Below, piece after piece: positions 6,302 through 7,342 of a stretch of DNA of 7,342 nt. The stretch's first letter is position 1. The number at the start of each line of letters is the position of its first letter. Below the pieces are notes generated by a model that ran no database searches, was not told where the DNA came from, and worked only from the letters and a program-made list of their open reading frames with translations. The translations under genes were made by a program, and so were the position numbers. This DNA is from Candidatus Delongbacteria bacterium (GTDB lineage Bacteria > UBA4055), in NCBI GenBank assembly GCA_003477045.1, contig DMTS01000065.1:1-7342 (forward strand), read 5' to 3'.

Positions 6302-6848
6302 AATTTTTTTCTACCAAATATACAGCATCTTCTTTGTCGATCTCTTCGAGTTTTACCCTGATCTCCTGTGTCGGAAGTGTCTTAACAACTTCTCCAATAT
6401 AATCAGCTTTGACAGGAAGTTCTCTGAAACCTCTGTCAATAAGTACGGCAAACTGAATTATCTTGGGTCTGCCTCTGTCCATAAGAGCATTTATTGCTGC
6501 GTTCACGCTTCTTCCCGTAAAAATCACATCATCCACAAGTACTACCTTTTTTCCGTCAATTGAAAAAGGCATGTCGTTAACCGAAAAGCTCGGAACTTTA
6601 AGATTCACTCTGAAATCATCTCTGAAAAGAGTTGAATCGAGTACACCTTTCTCGAGCCTGATGTTTTCTGCTTTCAGTATCTCTGCGCAAATTCTATTAG
6701 CAATATACTCGCCTCTCGTTTTAAGGCCGACGATCACCAGCGGGTACTGCTCCTGATGATTTTCAACTATCTCGGATGCGATCCTCTTTATTGTCTTGGA
6801 TAATTTCATTTTATCCATCACTGTGTATAAAATTTTTCTTTCCGGCAT
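6300..6848 (-). CDS. pyrR: PyrR family protein (pyrimidine regulator / uracil phosphoribosyltransferase)
   Basis: 182 residues, the same length as Bacillus PyrR (about 181). The type I phosphoribosyltransferase fold is clear: GLKTRGEY (41-48), the PRPP loop VVLVDDVIFTGRS (102-114), DRGRP (124-128) and the PyrR hallmark DRGFRELPVKADYIG (138-152). In Bacillus the protein senses UMP or PRPP, binds pyr leader RNA to promote termination, and has weak uracil phosphoribosyltransferase activity. Compared from memory with B. subtilis, several RNA-contacting residues differ: Thr18 is Lys21, His22 is Ser25, His140 is Phe141, Arg146 is Lys147 and Lys152 is Glu153, while Thr41 and Arg141 equivalents (Thr44, Arg142) are kept. 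RNA binding may therefore be altered or lost. GGGAG at 6858-6862 supports the ATG. It starts 15 bases after the acidic gene and ends in a terminator hairpin. Confidence 0.94.
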   Translation of the reverse strand: MPERKILYTVMDKMKLSKTIKRIASEIVENHQEQYPLVIVGLKTRGEYIANRICAEILKAENIRLEKGVLDSTLFRDDFRVNLKVPSFSVNDMPFSIDGKKVVLVDDVIFTGRSVNAAINALMDRGRPKIIQFAVLIDRGFRELPVKADYIGEVVKTLPTQEIRVKLEEIDKEDAVYLVEKN

Positions 6849-6863
6849 AAAATCTATCTCCCT

Positions 6864-7342
6864 TTACTCATCTATCCAGTCAGATATATCTTCTTTTTTG
6901 ATCTCGATAGATTTTGGTTTATCCTTTTCTGAATTAACATATTTCTTTGAATCCTTGGACGAAAACAGCTGGTTTACATCGTCTTCGTTGAAAGATTCAT
7001 CTCTACTTACTTTCATATCAGAAATATCTATCCCGCTCTTTATATTTCCCTCTTCTTTGATCCTCATGATATCTTCATCTGTCAAATACTCGCTTCTGTC
7101 AATAATAAACTCCGATTTTCCGATCTCATCAAGTTCATCGTCAAAAGACTGGCTTTCAGTGATCGAAGAATCCTCCATAGACACATTATCAAAATCATTA
7201 TCAGCCGGTTTTTTCTCAATATCTGAAAGCTTAATGTTTTCCGGTTCGGCTTCAGGAATTTCGTTTTTCTGATTTTCCGCCGCAGTTTCGGTAGGTTCCA
7301 GATCATCGAAGAAAGAATCAAGTTCATCGTCTTGTTCAATTT
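6864..7342 (-). CDS. Very acidic, probably disordered protein, C-terminal part only
   Basis: The frame is open from the right edge to a TAA at 6864-6866, so about 158 residues of C-terminal sequence are visible and the start lies outside the window. About a third of residues are Asp or Glu (51 by hand count), with no Cys, a single Trp near the end (ISDWIDE), and no membrane segment. This composition suggests a flexible, soluble tail. Short motifs of similar pattern recur: EQDDELDSFF, SFDDELDEIG, YLTDEDIMRI and SFNEDDVNQLF, with an acidic centre followed by spaced hydrophobics. They loosely resemble the SQDEIDxLL-type N-terminal motif of FliM-like proteins, but I would not assign that function. 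A GTG at 7182-7184 could start a short form, but nothing forces it because the frame continues upstream. It precedes pyrR by 15 bases and is probably cotranscribed with it. Family not recognised. Confidence 0.7.
   Translation of the reverse strand, partial: IEQDDELDSFFDDLEPTETAAENQKNEIPEAEPENIKLSDIEKKPADNDFDNVSMEDSSITESQSFDDELDEIGKSEFIIDRSEYLTDEDIMRIKEEGNIKSGIDISDMKVSRDESFNEDDVNQLFSSKDSKKYVNSEKDKPKSIEIKKEDISDWIDE

Noticed and set aside
6365..6390. Possible PyrR-binding loop in the 3' part of pyrR (CCGACACAGGAGATCAGG)
   Set aside because: Only fragments of the binding consensus match; the UCC and GAGG parts are wrongly spaced and the coding constraint explains the bases.
6796..7272. Plus-strand open frame of 158 codons
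   Set aside because: It is the antisense of the acidic gene and pyrR start, so it is dominated by Ser, Ile and Phe. It has no ribosome site, and the minus-strand reading is supported by pyrR spacing and composition.
7082..7339. Second minus-strand frame, very basic
   Set aside because: It overlaps the acidic gene in another frame. The acidic frame is open from the edge to a stop just before pyrR and is the coherent reading.

Overview
The window reads almost entirely from the minus strand. It looks like one long, tightly packed biosynthetic operon. From right to left, which is the direction of transcription, it holds the 3' end of a gene for a very acidic, probably disordered protein; pyrR; pyrB; pyrC; a fused aroE-aroK gene; aroA; and aroC. 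After a 100-base gap comes the start of a separate minus-strand lipoprotein gene that runs off the left edge. No RNA gene, CRISPR array, insertion sequence or phage gene is visible.

PyrR and pyrB are separated by 67 bases. These contain a clean intrinsic-terminator hairpin whose first bases are part of the pyrR stop codon. From pyrB to aroC every gene overlaps the next (4, 4, 11 and 4 bases), so five polypeptides appear translationally coupled. Gene order follows pathway order. PyrB then PyrC are steps 2 and 3 of UMP synthesis. AroE, AroK, AroA and AroC are the last four steps from 3-dehydroshikimate to chorismate. The promoter of the operon must lie outside the right edge or inside the preceding gene.

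The organism is a moderately AT-rich bacterium with clear Shine-Dalgarno sites (GGAGG before pyrC, GGGAG before pyrR). It also has a lipoprotein with a canonical lipobox. The obvious Shine-Dalgarno sites argue against typical Bacteroidota, although the AroA and AroC motif variants are reminiscent of that group. An uncultured Gram-negative-like lineage is my best guess, but the phylum cannot be fixed from this window.

All six biosynthetic or regulatory genes appear intact. The points of most interest are the placement of the pyrR-pyrB terminator, a PyrR lacking several residues used for RNA binding in Bacillus, the AroE-AroK fusion, the joining of pyrimidine and shikimate genes in one coupled unit, and the acidic upstream protein with recurring short motifs. 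I see no wholly new system. The regulatory arrangement at pyrR-pyrB is the best candidate for something undescribed.
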